Assembly (NCBI GenBank): GCA_003344405.1
Contig: NOWV01000013.1
Coordinates: 744,001 to 808,000, forward strand
Direction: 5' to 3'
DNA length: 64,000 bases
Source of the DNA: Trichoplax sp. H2
Lineage: Eukaryota; Placozoa; Uniplacotomia; Trichoplacea
Of this stretch, positions 26,820 to 40,047 are shown piece after piece. The translations under genes and the position numbers were made by a program. The notes beneath the pieces are model-generated. The model saw nothing but the letters and a program-made list of their open reading frames with translations. It did not search any database and was not told the origin of the DNA. Each line of letters begins with the position of its first letter. The first letter of the stretch is position 1.

Positions 26820-29800
26820 ACTAAGCGAAATTTTAATAAGTTTACATAGCATCTTCTTCCGTATGCTATAAAAAAATTTGAAGGAAGTTGTTGTTATTCT
26901 CGTTGGTTCCTTACTATTGTTTCGATATGATTGTCTAAATTATTGCATCTTTTATGAAGTTTGCAGAGGAAAGTCATGTATTATTTTGCTCATTTGTACT
27001 TATTTAAAATTTGAAGGTTGTTTTTCTCCTCTTCCATACTTTACCATTGCTTTTCAATTTAACACAGGTTATCGTCAAAGTATATATAATAATAACATAC
27101 ATATTCGCCAGCTAATAATCTTTTGTTAAAATTGGCTAGTAGGAACGAAGTTTTTTGTATGCGTATGATCAATCCAATAAAATCACCCGAGTGAATGAAT
27201 ATTATAGAAATCGTTCTAGTTGATTTACATGATAGCGTAGGTAACTCTTGTATTCTAATGCACTATAATGTCTGGAATAAGTAAGTTATTGTTATAAAAG
27301 GGTCTAGTTTTCTACACGCTCTTTGATACATAACCGCTTACTGCATAGCAATAATTTGAAAATTGTAAGCCAAATTGCGTTCTACATAATCATCTATCCG
27401 TTCTGTAGTACTTTAAATTTATTTCACGAAACTGTGGCCAAAGGCTCTTCTCCCCTATACTAATTGGTGAACATGATTAATATACTATATTTTACACATG
27501 GACAGGCACTTCATAGTGATCTGCTTAATATTATGCAGTAATTCAATCTACTTTATAGTAGAATTTGTCAAACGAAGAAATTATCTTATATAGCTTTAGT
27601 AAACAATAACAAATTCTTTTGTTTCATAGTTTAATTATATTTTTTGCATACAATCTAATAGCAGGTTAGAAGTGTAGATGCTAGATAGATATTACAATAA
27701 AATTTAATTAAAATCTCCATTAATCAAATATTTTTCGTTTATTAAAGTGAGTGCTGCACCTTTCTTCAGAATTTGGATGTAATATTTGATTAGATGTCTT
27801 AATAGCGGAGCTAGATTACTATAACAAGAACTAAAAACGTCTGCTTAAATTAACTTACCATGAAATCTAAGCCGCCTATATTAGACTTTAATAACTTTGC
27901 AGGATAAGCTAATTTGCATAAGAAACTTTGCTTAATACTATACGTCGGCTTTTATTGTACCTACTTACCTACCATTTAAATAAAATTGTTGTCAGATACA
28001 TAAAATAATTACGCTTTTTTCCATAATTTATTCACTGTGAATTATAAAGTAGATCTCTGCAAATACAAAAACAGTATAGTATACCTTATTACTTTAGCTT
28101 TCAGCTAAAAAGCACAACATTTAATATAATTTTTTTTAACACCTCTTACAATAGCATCGAGTTTCAGTTGCCACTGTTATTATTTATCATAATTATTGAA
28201 ATTAAAAAAAATTCTGGCAGTGCATAAAAGTTTCAATCTGTTACATCATCTTTAAGTTTGATCTATTAACACTGTATTGGTCTGGATTTAATATAAACTA
28301 CAGTGAGAACTTGAGGGTTTGTGAATAGTGTAAAATACTGATAAAGAGATTCGTTGGAGCTTGCTATTAATTTAATAATCTAAACAACAATATATACGAT
28401 TAAGGTATAAATCTTTTCATGTAATTTATCTTCATTGATTTTGGGATAAGTCTATAATATGCGTTCATACCACCTGTTGGCTAGACATAATACGTCCTCA
28501 GCACCTACCGAAACAATAACGTAAGTTCTGAGAATTCTCATACATTTAAAGTGATAGCATTTATAATATACTTAATAAATATTAAGAATTAATATTAAGT
28601 ATTAAGCTAAGTGAAATTTTAATTAGTTTGTATCTACTTTCGCTTGTTCTTAAATTTTTCAGGGAATTTCTGTCAGTCATATAGGATTCTGGTACGTTAC
28701 TTTTATTTCGAAGCAATAATTATCTATATTATATTATATCATACATGAGGTTTGTTTGTTAAGTCAGATATAAAGAGCGCAGCGCCATAGCTATATTTTA
28801 ATAACTCTAAAAGGAAATCGAATGTTATTTTACTCATTAGCATCTATCATATTCTACTTGAATTTAAAGGTTGTCTTCCCTGTCTATCCTATTATATCTT
28901 TGTTTATTATTATAGTTAATGGTTTAAGTTAAAATCTTTAAACAATAATATTTTATTAAAATAGATCGATCAGAACAATTACCTTGATTACTTTCGTACA
29001 CATAGTGACTAATTGAATGAGATGATTGCGGTAAATAGTTAATAGATATATAAGTGCAATCTCACTTGCGTATATCCTGGCATGAATTTGAAAACTGTTT
29101 GCTAAATTACGATCTATGTCAATTCATCTTTCGATTCTGCGAGTTTTTGACAGCAACAACATTTTTTAGCTTGTTTCATGAAAACTTGATCAGTAGATCT
29201 ATTTTTATCGTGCTAATATGTGTATATGACTCATATACTATGCATGTATGTCATTGAGCATTTCACAGTCCGTTCCATTAACGAAGAAATTATCACGTAG
29301 TCTTTTGTCGACAATAATTACTTATACAGTTTTACAGTTTAGTTTTTATAAAATCTATCAATAGGTCAGCAGTAAAGTGATAAGTGGTATAAGTGCATTG
29401 TGCGAATGATTTTATCAATTGAGAACTTTTCCTTTATAAGAATTAACTTCGTAAGAATTTGGATATAACATTTTATTCGATGCCTTTATAGCTGGGTTAC
29501 TAAAATAAGAATTAATCCGAACAAAACGTTCAAATAAAAACGTTTTTTCGATCTCCGTGCATTAATTAAAGTCTAGATTGTCTGAGTTAGATATTAATTA
29601 ACGACGTTAAAGTGAAAACTAATTCATACAAGAAGCTTTGTATACTATATTTTTCAATACTATATTGCTTGTCTACTATTTCAAGTGAATTGTTCTCAAA
29701 TATAATTATGCTTTTATTTCTTCACAATTTATTCACAGTGACTTTATCAATATAATCCTGTAAATACGTAAAACAAAACGCGTTTATTGCACTAACTTTT

Positions 29801-30250
29801 TAGCTCTTGGCGACAGTACGTTTCTTTCGTATTCCGAAAGGGAAATCATACACTACATTGCGTATTTTTAAGATCTACCATAGTAGGATTAACAATCAAT
29901 TACCAAAATGATAATTAAATGTACAGACAATATATTATTAAAGGGTCCATGAAAAGGTAATTCTGGTATGTTAGTGCATTAACTTTCAATCTGACACATA
30001 AATTTAATTCTAATCTTTAACATACTGACCGGAATACTTGTTCAATGATCGGATTAGATATTGTAAGCCTTTGAAACTTTAGGATCTTGCAGATAATCCT
30101 TGAGCCAAATAATTCAGCTTCGTATTACTTAACTTACTAGTAATCGTGTGTGTGCGATTAAAGCATAAAATCTTTTGTGTAATTGGTTTCCGTTTATTTC
30201 GAACAAGTTACAGTACTTGACAACATACGATCATTGCCACCTGATGGTTA
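26820..30250 (+). repeat. Decayed tandem duplication, unit about 1.7-1.85 kb
   Basis: Colinear similar blocks recur at steady spacing: 26829/28613 (GAAATTTTAATAAGTTT type), 27013/28867 (AAGGTTGT), 27770/29456 (AATTTGGATGTAA type), 28019/29718 (AATTTATTCAC) and 28405/30162 (ATAAATCTTTT type). Offsets run from about 1.69 to 1.85 kb, which indicates an old duplication with many indels. I see no gene in either copy. Confidence 0.6.
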
Positions 30251-30380
30251 GATATAATCTGTCTCCTACAATTAATTATTAGACCAATGGAGTTGATTAC
30301 AGGAATCCCTGAGATTATAATAGTGGACACAAGGAAAGGTATTACAGTACCGCTACCTAATTAAAATTTAGTGGCGAATA

Positions 30381-30388
30381 TATAAATA
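30381..30388 (+). promoter_or_regulatory. TATA box of array gene 1
   Basis: TATAAATA, followed by a probable 5'UTR exon with donor after 30457 (TTACAAC/GTAAGC), an intron 30458-30593, and a 5'UTR segment leading to the ATG at 30626. Confidence 0.6.
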
Positions 30389-30625
30389 GCAATTACTCCA
30401 TACCCAAATCAGCAGAAGCGAATTAGAAATAAGCAATTATCGGAAACTAATTACAACGTAAGCGTATGGAAATATGCGTATATTACTTGTTGGAACTAGT
30501 ATCGACATCTGTGCTATTGCATTATATATTCTCTTTTTATTTTTAATGCGATATTCGGTTTGTAAATATGCAATATTCTTATATAGTCTATAGAGACGCA
30601 CACGTATATACAAGGGTATAAAAAT

Positions 30626-32204
30626 ATGAAATTTTATCCTGGTATTCTTCTTGGCCTCTTTTGCTTACTGGCTATTGCCATCGCAGCAGAAGTTGATCAG
30701 TTGAACGATGGAGCATTCGCGGGATTAAGGGATGAGCCTGAGATTGATGAATATGACAAGGAAGAGGTCAATCAGGTACATTAATAGAATAGCTTACTTG
30801 GCTAAATTAAGTCACATGTAGAAGTTAATATTCTGGTATTAAAAGCAAACAGTTCTAAAATACTGAATTAATATAAATCATAAAGGATGAACCAGTTAAC
30901 CGAGATGATTCACTAGCAGAATCTCATGATGTAGATGATGTAACCGGCGAAACAACAAAGTCAGAAGAGGCTGGTCGCCAAAATGGTTTAGATGTGATAA
31001 AGGATTCATCAGAAGAATCCCCTGACTCAACAAATATCGTAGTAGATGAAACTACTAAGAAAGAAGAAGTAGATGGCCAAGAAGAATCTAAAGGCCAAAA
31101 TGATTTCGACGAGTTAACGGCTTTTACTCCAACAAGTAACACAGAATCAGAAGTCAAAGAAAATGAAGATCAAAATGAACTTACAGATTTAACCGCTGAT
31201 AAAGAAAGTGATATAGATGAAATCGAGGTGTGATTATATGCTAGTTGATGATTACATATTATAAATGATTTTAAACTTGTTTAATCTACCTATAATTAGA
31301 GTCTGCTATTAAAGTAGCTACTCAATTTGTCAATATTTGCATACATCCTATTTGACGACGTTAATCTGCATTTGCCTATATTAGGTTATACTTTCCTAAA
31401 TAGTTCAATCAGAAAGGTGAATATTTCCTTAAATTTAGTTGATGTTTTTATTAGTCTAATGATGATCACTTGGCTAAGAGTGGAAGACGTCGCAGAAGAA
31501 GGCGAAGAAGAAGACGTTGGGTCAGTCGTCGTCGTCGTCGTCCTGTTGTACGCCCAGTACCCTGCCAAGCTATTAATCTGAAACTTACGGCCTGTAAGAG
31601 CAACAATGCAGCATTAACAGCTAAGAATAGACGATTGAAAACGGATAAGACTCGATTGGAAACACAAGTTCGTAGTCAGGGTAGTACAATCGGCCGACAG
31701 AGTGCAGAAATCACAAATCTGAAAAACGAATTAGCGGCATTAAAAGGGAAATATAACAACTTAAATGCATCGTATGCACATATAAAGCGGGACAATGCTC
31801 GGTTGGCAGATCAAAAGCGTTTACTGATAAAACAAAAAAACCTCTTACGTATGGAAAATGATGAACTAAAACGGAATAATGCAACACTACATACTGAGAA
31901 TGACCGATTAAGAAGTCAGTTAATATCGGCTCAGGCGAATAATCAACGTCTTCAAAATCAATTAAATACAGCTGAAAATAGTTTACGATCATGTAATGTA
32001 ACCAAAAGCCAGCTGCAGGCATCAGTACTGCAACTTCAAACTGATCTTGCTCACTGCAACAGCCAGCGCTGCGTGAATTGCAAATGTAAGGCAGTTCCCA
32101 TCACAAACAGGGAAATTCGAAGCGAAGGAAATTCAGCTGACGTACCGGTAGCAGATGACTATGGCAGCGATGAAGAAAAAGTCCAATATGTTTCTTATGA
32201 GTAA
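30626..32204 (+). CDS. Array gene 1: secreted acidic / Arg-rich / coiled-coil protein (413 aa)
   Basis: Family not recognised. Coding exons: 30626-30775, 30886-31227 and 31455-32204, all phase 0. The N-terminus MKFYPGILLGLFCLLAIAIA is a clear signal peptide. About 145 residues rich in Asp/Glu follow. The third exon opens SNDDHLAKSG and runs into eleven consecutive arginines, then WVS, then five more arginines. Cys residues follow in RPVPCQ and LTACKS, then about 140 residues of coiled coil rich in Asn/Gln/Lys/Leu. Near the end is a Cys cluster (HCNSQRCVNCKCK) and an acidic tail. Unlike the other members, the acidic part is split over two exons. The last exon is supported by a long open frame; its acceptor (ATTAG at 31454) was chosen for phase. 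The Arg block could be a proprotein-convertase site or a polyanion-binding segment; both are inference. Confidence 0.78.
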
Positions 32205-32438
32205 TATGTAATAGGAAGTTAGCAATATATAGTGCTAGTAGTTGTTGTAGTAGCGCAGGTAGTCCATAGAACAGTACGGTCTAGAATTTATTTTTAATAA
32301 GGATATTGATAAACTGATATGTTAGATCATTTTTTGACATTCAATATTTAAAAGAAATATGAATCTATATCAACTTTTCAAACGGTTAGAAAATGATTTA
32401 CATAAAGTTGTCATTCTTATGGATTTTACTTCTTAAAA

Positions 32439-32444
32439 AATAAA
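32439..32444 (+). terminator. Poly(A) signal AATAAA, gene 1
   Basis: AATAAA about 235 bp after the stop codon of array gene 1; the first canonical signal downstream that I noticed. Confidence 0.4.
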
Positions 32445-35312
32445 GTAAACGTTTGATCAGCAGCTTAATAATATTCATACACGATTTACCGTTTTTAATC
32501 CATTTGTTCGACAAAATATCGAAACATGGTTGATTCATAGCATCCATATACAGTACAATAATAATTCAATTCTAGTCTGTAGTAATGCAGCAATGAAGTA
32601 AGTTTAGTAAAATATGAGCTATTTATTTTAATCCATAGATGTTTATCATTGCAAAATAAACGCCTTATTAACGTTTATGGTAGCGCTAACATTTGCAGCA
32701 GTGGTAATGAGTATCGAACATTATCCTAAACAAAAGCTAAATTAACTATTTAAGTCCTTTAGTCGTGATGTAATATAAGTACTTTACTGAATCTATCAAT
32801 TAGCCGTTACAAGCCGATAACAATTGATAAACTGGGTCACTTTTCTTAATGCGATATTTATGTTCCAACCTTAACCTTTGCATTTCGCAATGAAAACATG
32901 GCTCATAAAAAATAATATATATATCTAGTAGAGTTTAGTTTATCATAGTCAACTTAATACATGTACTGTTTGTTTAGGTGTTGTTATAGTCCATACATTG
33001 CATTAGTAAAACTTAATATACGGTATATGTAGCTTTCACGATTATTTGATATGCTCGTAATTTTATAATGAGAATCGATACCTCACAAATTCTTAAAATT
33101 TAATTATGATCTAATGTTACGTAGTCCTCTTGAACATAATTCTATAAATGATATTATGATTAATATTTTCTTCTGATAATTAATTTTAATTTATTGGGTC
33201 AATGAAAATGGTTACTCGATTACAATTTTTGGAATGAGATTGTAAGCTTCCAACCACGATACGTCTACGATATATGTCTCAATATATAACCATAGAATAA
33301 CAATTCATGCTCAACCAATGTTTCTTTTACTTCAGGCTTAGTTACTGCAACTATCTTGGGTTCGATAAATACCAGTTGCTAGTTTCGAAACTAATTTTGA
33401 GTTAGGTAGTGAGATACCATATGATAATTAATTAACCTCTCATATCATAAGAAGTTAGTTGACTATATTGTTAGATGTTTATTATTATTGTATTGTTACC
33501 GAAGAAAATTGTTACTTATGTGTATCTACCTTTATTTAAATTAATGCATACAGTAATATATCATTTGGTTAACTTAACAATTTGGTTTGAAATACATATC
33601 TGATGCGATGATAGAAATACTATAAAGTTTTACATCAACCGTATAAAAATGTGGCATAGAGTAAATATTGGACAACAAGATTGAACATATGTAAGTTAAC
33701 TATTTTAATTTTAATATTGTAACCATTAACCTAGAATTCTATCCTAATTACGAATAACATACTGGAACGATGTACTGAAGTTTCATTAATTGTTATAAGG
33801 ATAATTTTATACTCTGTATGTAATTACATCTGTAATGCTGATTCTATGCCAAGTGAGCTTAAAATAATTTTACAATGCGCGAAGACGAGTAATTCCAATA
33901 AATTTATTTTCTATTTGGAGAAAACATTATTAGCTTAAGGTGTTTCGCAGTATTATTACGATAGAGAGTCTACTGATATGTGGTTTCCTTTTTAAGAATG
34001 GACTTTACTACAACAACATTATCTATTTGGCTTATGATTGTACGAGTCGTATGATGTTTACTTAAACTTTACTCTAATCCTACCTTATATCCTTGCCTTA
34101 TTATTTATCGTGGGAGGTTGAAGTTGATTGAGTCAGCAATCGTTACCATGCTTACTTTTACGCCAATAACCAGACTATAATGTTCAAGAATAAATTAATT
34201 ATAGAAGGAAAGATTTCACCATCTTGATATTAAAGAAAATATTCTTACACCTAACGTTATCATTAAGTGTAAACGTCTATTATAATGATAGTACAACTGA
34301 TAGTTCTACTTAGAAAAAGTATTCGCGTAGAGCGATACTATAATATCAGGAAATGTAGTCGTATTAGCAAGGGTAAGGCGTCAATGCAACATCAGAGTCG
34401 ATTCTATTCGTAATCAAGTTATCAAGATAGTCGATTAAAGAATTTCATGATGGAAAATAGCAGAGTAATTGAGTAACAACGCAACATTAAATGTTCAATC
34501 TTTCATTGTATTCTATTATTGTACAGCCTTCAAAATAGTAATATCTAGAACAAAACTTTTTGGAAACATGTCCTATATCACTTTATTTAGCGCAGTTTAT
34601 ATCCAATAAAATATGCAAAATCAAAAACAAAAATTGATCTGGCAATTACATTCAACGCAGTTACCAGGGAATCTGACAAATATTATTCGTCTTGAATACC
34701 GGATGATCTGCTAGGACGGTAATAAATATAATAGTTATGGACATTAAAAGCAATACAAACAATTTTAAACGCTAAACCAATTTTTATCGGGAAATTGGTG
34801 TATGAGTCAATCGCTATCAATAGAAAATTATCAGCTATGAAGCTTTTACTTTATAAATACGACTATAAAATTTTCTCTAACTCCATTAAATCATAACTAT
34901 TTCTTATGAATGAATTTAAAATTATTTTTTTATTTGTTTACATGTTTAGCTATAATTTTCTCCATTTACTTTCATTAGTGAGTCTTCTAACTTTCTAGCT
35001 TTTATTAATTAAAGTATGTAATCAGGAGTAAAATTATTTCCCTATGGGTGTTTCAAATCTATAGCTACAATGCTGATTCTCCTATCTTTAAGAGGTAGAT
35101 TTAAATATTTTTGTAATTTATCATCTCCATAAACTATTTAGTTATGAATTTATTAGTATAGATACAGTACTACTAATCTTATGTTATTAATCTAATCATA
35201 ACTACATATAATACATATTTCATATGCTCGAGATACTTTAGTAGATACTCGTGCCTTAACATACTGTATGCTACGGTGCTGCGAAATCATATGAAATTTT
35301 AAGGAGTCATTC

Positions 35313-35772
35313 TAAACGGAGATAGAAAGAACCAATCATTGGCTTTACGCAAATGTCGCAAACAAAAATGATTTAGTTATCGGAGATAATTTCAGATATC
35401 GACTATAGCTTAAAAATTTATCTGAAGTTATAGGATAAGTTTGTTCCATTTTGAATGTTAATTATACTCCTAGGTTATAGCTAGTGGCAATATCAATATT
35501 ATTACTTATATGAAGGTATCGCATATCATCAGTTTTCATTTATATTGATCAATTACAATACTAGATTCGGGTAATAAAATGCTAAAGACAACTCCAAGAT
35601 AGCATGTTAACAATATCAATACGTTGCAGAAAATGGAAATCAAACACTTAAGTATCAAACTAGCATGAAAAATAATTGTTCATCATAGTCAAACAGTAGA
35701 GCTGAATACCAGTACCTAGTCAATCCTCCTCTGATCAATTGAAGAGATTGTGATCAATATGTAATAAATAAA
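35313..35772 (+). pseudogene. Candidate decayed copy of the array family
   Basis: A frame at about 35317-35370 reads NQSLALRKCRKQK then stop, comparable in register to NSGNALRRQANQ of gene 5. At 35611 CAATATCAATACGTTG matches CAATATCAATATGTTC of gene 5, which encodes QYQYV in its coiled coil. Near 35750 a GATTGTGATCAATATGTAAT stretch sits where the Cys-motif codons would be, followed by AATAAA. In-frame stops and frame changes break it. The order of the three matches agrees with intact members, but each is short. No signal-peptide exon was found. Confidence 0.35.
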
Positions 35773-38537
35773 ATGGTAATCAATTACCAATTTAACACTG
35801 CAGCAATTTCTGGAGACTGAGAAATCAAGAAGTTATAGTCGAATAGATCTCCGTTATAAGACACTATTATCCAGTATGCTCACAAACGAAATTTTTAAAA
35901 TTACGGTTAGTAAGGCTTAATTAAAGCTGATAACAAAGTCAATCGAACTGTCAGACTTGAGGCCTAACTTGTGAAAGTAGCGTTTTATAAATTTTGCTCT
36001 ATTCAAGATGTTAGCTATACATATTTATTCCACCTTTACAAATTTCAAAACGTATCTATGATTTTATATTGATGAAATGAGCACAGCAGTAATTTGTAAT
36101 AGCGCTAAATTAATTAGACCTCAAGGTCAATGCCTGAATAGCCACTAATCAGCGTCGGGTAAGACATTACAGAGTTCAGTAGCAGATTATTTAATTAGTC
36201 CTAGTATTCAATAAATCGGCAATTTTACAATTACGAAATGACCTGTCACACTTTCGTAGAGTGTATATATAATTCAGCCATGAAAAAAATTGGGGCTTGG
36301 TCGTGGTCTAAACAAAATAGCATTTTGCAGACCTAATCATGTGATAAACAAGAGGTATTACTACGATCAATATAGGACGATAGTGGCTATTTTATGATCT
36401 TTTCAACAAGTTTAATGACGTTTAAGTTCTCGGAGATATACTGCAAGGAGTTATAATCTCTTAAAATTCGTTAAAATCAATAAATATTATTATTATTAAC
36501 TAGTTTATATGACCGTTAGGGCCATTGTTAATCGAAAATAATTTAAAATTTTAATTAATTACATTCCTAGGAGTATTGTCTTTGACTATGGTACTTCTTG
36601 ATCTGTTTCTCTTTATCATAAGTTATTATTAGGAGTAGACCCTCAAGATGATAACTGAAAATGACTTGTTAGCGGTAATTGATAACGATGCAAAAAAATG
36701 ACTTCTTTTGATGGCTAGATGAATAAATTATATCTTTCCATTCAATTGATAGTTTTAATAAATGAATAGTTCAACTTTATACTACCAATAATGTTAATTA
36801 ATTTACTTGACCTGTATGATAGTAATCGTTGACTTGAAGCTGCTTATACATAATTAAAGAACTCTTCATTTAAGAAAGAAATAATTACATCCTAGACTAC
36901 TATTACGTTTACGAGATGCCAAAAAGCAACCTACGGTTGACAAAGTCATCAGCTGTGTATAAAAACGTGTACTTCCAGGGCTAATCTTGTTCGTGTAGAC
37001 AACAGTTCTACTCCCTGGCAGTGTCTTATGTTCGATATTACCAGCTTACCGAGATATCAAAGGCACCCACCAAGAGTTGCGACTAGTATTATCTAAATGA
37101 TTTATGCAATTCAAAGCCATGGATTGAAGATACTTTCGAAGAAAAAGGCATTATTACTTCAGAACCTAAAGGAGAAATATATAAAGCAATAGATTATTTT
37201 CATTCTTTATTTTAAGGATATGAAATTGTTTTACAATGAAGCTAGGTGAGAATGATGAACGATGATTCATTAAGTAGTAAACTGTCGACATTCATTTAAT
37301 AAAGATAAGAAAAGAATTCCTATACATAGCGGATGTGAAATACGATTCTCTTGCAGAGATTTATAAATCACTTTCCGCATGATTGCTTGCCATAGGTTAC
37401 GCCTATTATCTAAATGTAACGTGATTAAAGCTATTGTTTTAATTAGATAGTATTATTACAGATTGATCCGCTATCCTTGAATGGATGCATTGTTATTGTT
37501 GATATGGAAATTTTCCTCAAAATTTAGCGATGATTGTCGTTAACTTTCTGTTAACGGTAGTTTAATCATAAAGAATGTTGTGCCGTAGTTAATATAAATT
37601 AAATTCGTGATAACTAAGAAATTTTGTACCATCTGCATGGTTAACACAGAATGTTACTATTTCTTATCTTAAACAATAATTTAATATTAGAGTACCCTAC
37701 AGTCGCATCGTTTGTGCTCTTTATTTGTTAATGAATAATTATATTAACAATTATTTAGTGGCAAATGATAATATATTTATAGCTTTAGTGTATTCACCGG
37801 ATGAACCTTTCAGTTCCGTAAAAGAAGATTGTTTACTAAGCGGGTCGTACTTTAAGTATACCTTATATCCCTCGTATCAGATTTCAATAGAGTCACATTG
37901 TAGACCCACAGTACATAATGTGTCATGAAACCATAGCGATATTTCATCAACTTTCGATAGATCTTTAAGTGCAAGCGAGCTGTCGAAAATAAACATAAAA
38001 TTAGAGTGATGTTGTCAAGCGTCTCCTAGTTGTCCAAATAGACATTATTTTTTGTCTTAGAATTTCGAAAAGGAGCCATAAGGCGATAAAAAAGACCAGT
38101 TTACGAAAGTAGTTAGCTATTACATAGGGAACTAAATTAGTGTAGCTTTTGTATATAGCTCAACCTTTTTAATATTGTAATCATTAACGCGGTTATTATA
38201 AACAATTTTAAGAGTTCTATGGGTGATACTAATATCTACTTTCGCTAACGCTTAGATATTCCTGTATAATACTGAAAATTATTATGGTAATTCTTGCATG
38301 TTGTCCCGGCATTAAAAATTGGCTGATAGTGTTAATTATGTTACGATTATACTACAATAGTTTTCAATGATAAATTACGGTACTAAATAGACAGTCAGAA
38401 TTTTTAGTGATTAATGGTACTGTAGTATGAACTTGCATCTTGGTGAAAAATAGATACTTTTGATATGATAAAGCGAAACTACATAATTCTCGGTATCAAG
38501 ATAATTATAACAATGAACTTAATAATCTTGCAAAGAC

Positions 38538-38545
38538 TATAAATA
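38538..38545 (+). promoter_or_regulatory. TATA box of array gene 2
   Basis: TATAAATA; probable 5'UTR exon ends at donor 38630 (GGCTAG/GTTAGT); intron 38631-38732; ATG at 38753. Confidence 0.6.
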
Positions 38546-38752
38546 CCACGCAATTAGCTATCCTTAGCAGATTTTGATTTGGGAACTAATCAGATTTTCG
38601 AGCCAAAATTAATCCGTCTCAACTGGCTAGGTTAGTAAGAAATTTATCTCCATAATGCGCCTAACGTAACTACTCACCTTTTTTAAACTAGTTGATAATT
38701 ATTTATTATCTTTTTGCGTTATGATTGTGTAGGCTTGGTTGGAATTATAAAG

Positions 38753-40047
38753 ATGAAGTTCATTGTTCTTGGATTGCTTTGCTTGTGCATCTTTAAAGCA
38801 TCTGGAGATGCCACTAATCCTTTAAATAATGAGGATAAAAATGCTGAGAACTGGAGTGCAAATCCTGATCACTCCTATGACGTACCGGTAAATAGCGGTG
38901 AAGATGTGGCTAAAGACGATGAAGGCCAAGAACTTAGCGATAAAAGTACTGAAGAATTACAAGAGAAATTATCCACAGAGGATGAATCCGAAGAAAACAA
39001 GGAGGTCGAAATACCAGAATCTGCTAACAAGGAGGAATTCTTTGATGAGAAACAATTGGCAAGTGATAGTGAATTGAGTGAGACAGAGGTGGCGGATGAT
39101 AAGGTCAGTACCGTTTGCTAATATAACAGCGAATATTGCACAAAATGAGGAGTGCTTCAAGTTTACATGCAAATCTAACTCTAGTATTGGTTCCACGCCA
39201 CTAGTACCGATCTGAATTGTTCTTGCTAGCTTTACCTTCTCTATATCTGTACAGTGCTATGATTAATAATCTAGCAACGAGAACAATCTTCACTAATATG
39301 GATGATTGCTAGCCATAACTATATCCTGTTTGCTTACTTTAATGTTTTTTTCCATTATAGCAAGCTAAATCTTGGGGATGGCGTCGACGAAGACGCTATT
39401 ATATCCGTAGACGACGTTCTGATCCATGCTTGTCAATTAGAGTTAGTCTAAATCGTTGTATTCAACGAAGAAATTGGCTACAAGCTAAAGTTAATCGATT
39501 AATCAATAGAATCAATCGGTTAAAGAGTAGAATTCAAAGAAAAAACGTTGTCATCCAAGGTTTAAAAACGCGTATAAGGCAATTGGTGAGCGTAATCAAC
39601 AATTTACGAGCTCGCATCCAAAACTTGAGAAATTCCTTGAACCACGTGACACAAAAACATAATGCCCTTGTTCAAAGATTTAACAAATTGCTCGCTTTAA
39701 CACGAAAGCTAAAAGCGAAATACTTGATTCTGTCGGCCAAGTATAGGCAAATTTTAACCGAAAACAAGCAATTACGAGCTCTGGTCAAAACGCAATCCAA
39801 TCAGATTCAGTCTTTAAAGGGGCAAAATGCTCAATTACAAACACAAATTGTACAACACGTACTCGACAAGAAGGCTTTGCGCGTTCAAGTCAAGAAGTAC
39901 AAGCGTAAGTTTTACAAAGCTCAGTATGATCTTGAAAAATGTCGTCTCTGTTGCGATGCATGTAGTCAAAAATATCCTACTGGCAAAAATAGCACTGTTA
40001 CAAATGGTGGAAGCACTAAAGCAGAGTTGACTGTTAATGATTTTTAG
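38753..40047 (+). CDS. Array gene 2: secreted acidic / Arg-rich / coiled-coil protein (345 aa)
   Basis: Family not recognised. Exons 38753-39103 and 39361-40047, phase 0. I chose the ATG at 38753 (MKFIVLGLLCLCIFKASGD, a good signal peptide) over an in-frame ATG at 38714 because the latter falls before the likely 5'UTR acceptor at 38732. About 95 acidic residues end ETEVADDK. Exon 2 opens QAKSWGWRRRRRYYIRRRR, the family's S-W-G-Arg block. Cys pair: DPCLSIR and NRCIQ. A basic coiled coil of about 160 residues follows (many Arg/Lys/Asn/Gln with Leu/Ile spacing), then the Cys cluster CRLCCDACSQK and a short tail with two N-glycosylation-type sites (NST and similar). The coil is shorter than in genes 3 and 4 and lacks the strict 14-residue repeat. 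Confidence 0.8.

Larger units (their letters stand above)
23439..30380. other. Gene-poor 6.9-kb region
   Basis: No coding exons recognised. It contains TACTGTA/TACAGTA clusters near 24.1 and 24.6 kb, a dispersed-repeat copy at 24334-24420, a perfect 8-bp inverted repeat (GGAACGTA, 23720-23744), and a decayed tandem duplication across 26.8-30.2 kb. TATA-like motifs occur (TATAAAAG at 26672 and 27293), but none is followed by a signal-peptide exon. Open frames such as 26878-27129 start at TTG and look like chance. Confidence 0.6.
32205..38537. other. 6.3-kb spacer between array genes 1 and 2
   Basis: Very AT-rich with no intact gene. It holds the candidate decayed family copy at 35313-35772. 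A TATA-like TATAAAAA at 36958-36965 is followed by about 130 bp of less AT-rich sequence, but no donor is found at the spacing used by the array genes. The open frame 37725-37928 has no recognisable feature. Confidence 0.6.

Noticed and set aside
26878-27129. 83-codon frame starting with a hydrophobic segment like a signal peptide
   Set aside because: Begins at TTG, not followed by acidic or Arg-rich sequence, and the parallel duplicate near 28.7 kb is not open.
31711-32022. Minus-strand frame inside array gene 1
   Set aside because: Antisense shadow of the coiled-coil exon; similar shadows occur opposite genes 3, 4 and 5.
36958-37185. TATA-like motif followed by a short frame (KPWIEDTFEEKGIITS region)
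   Set aside because: No ATG in that frame, no donor at the spacing used by the array genes, and no homology recognised; kept only as a note on the spacer.
37725-37928. 67-codon frame upstream of gene 2
   Set aside because: No signal peptide or family feature, and it lies before the gene 2 TATA box.
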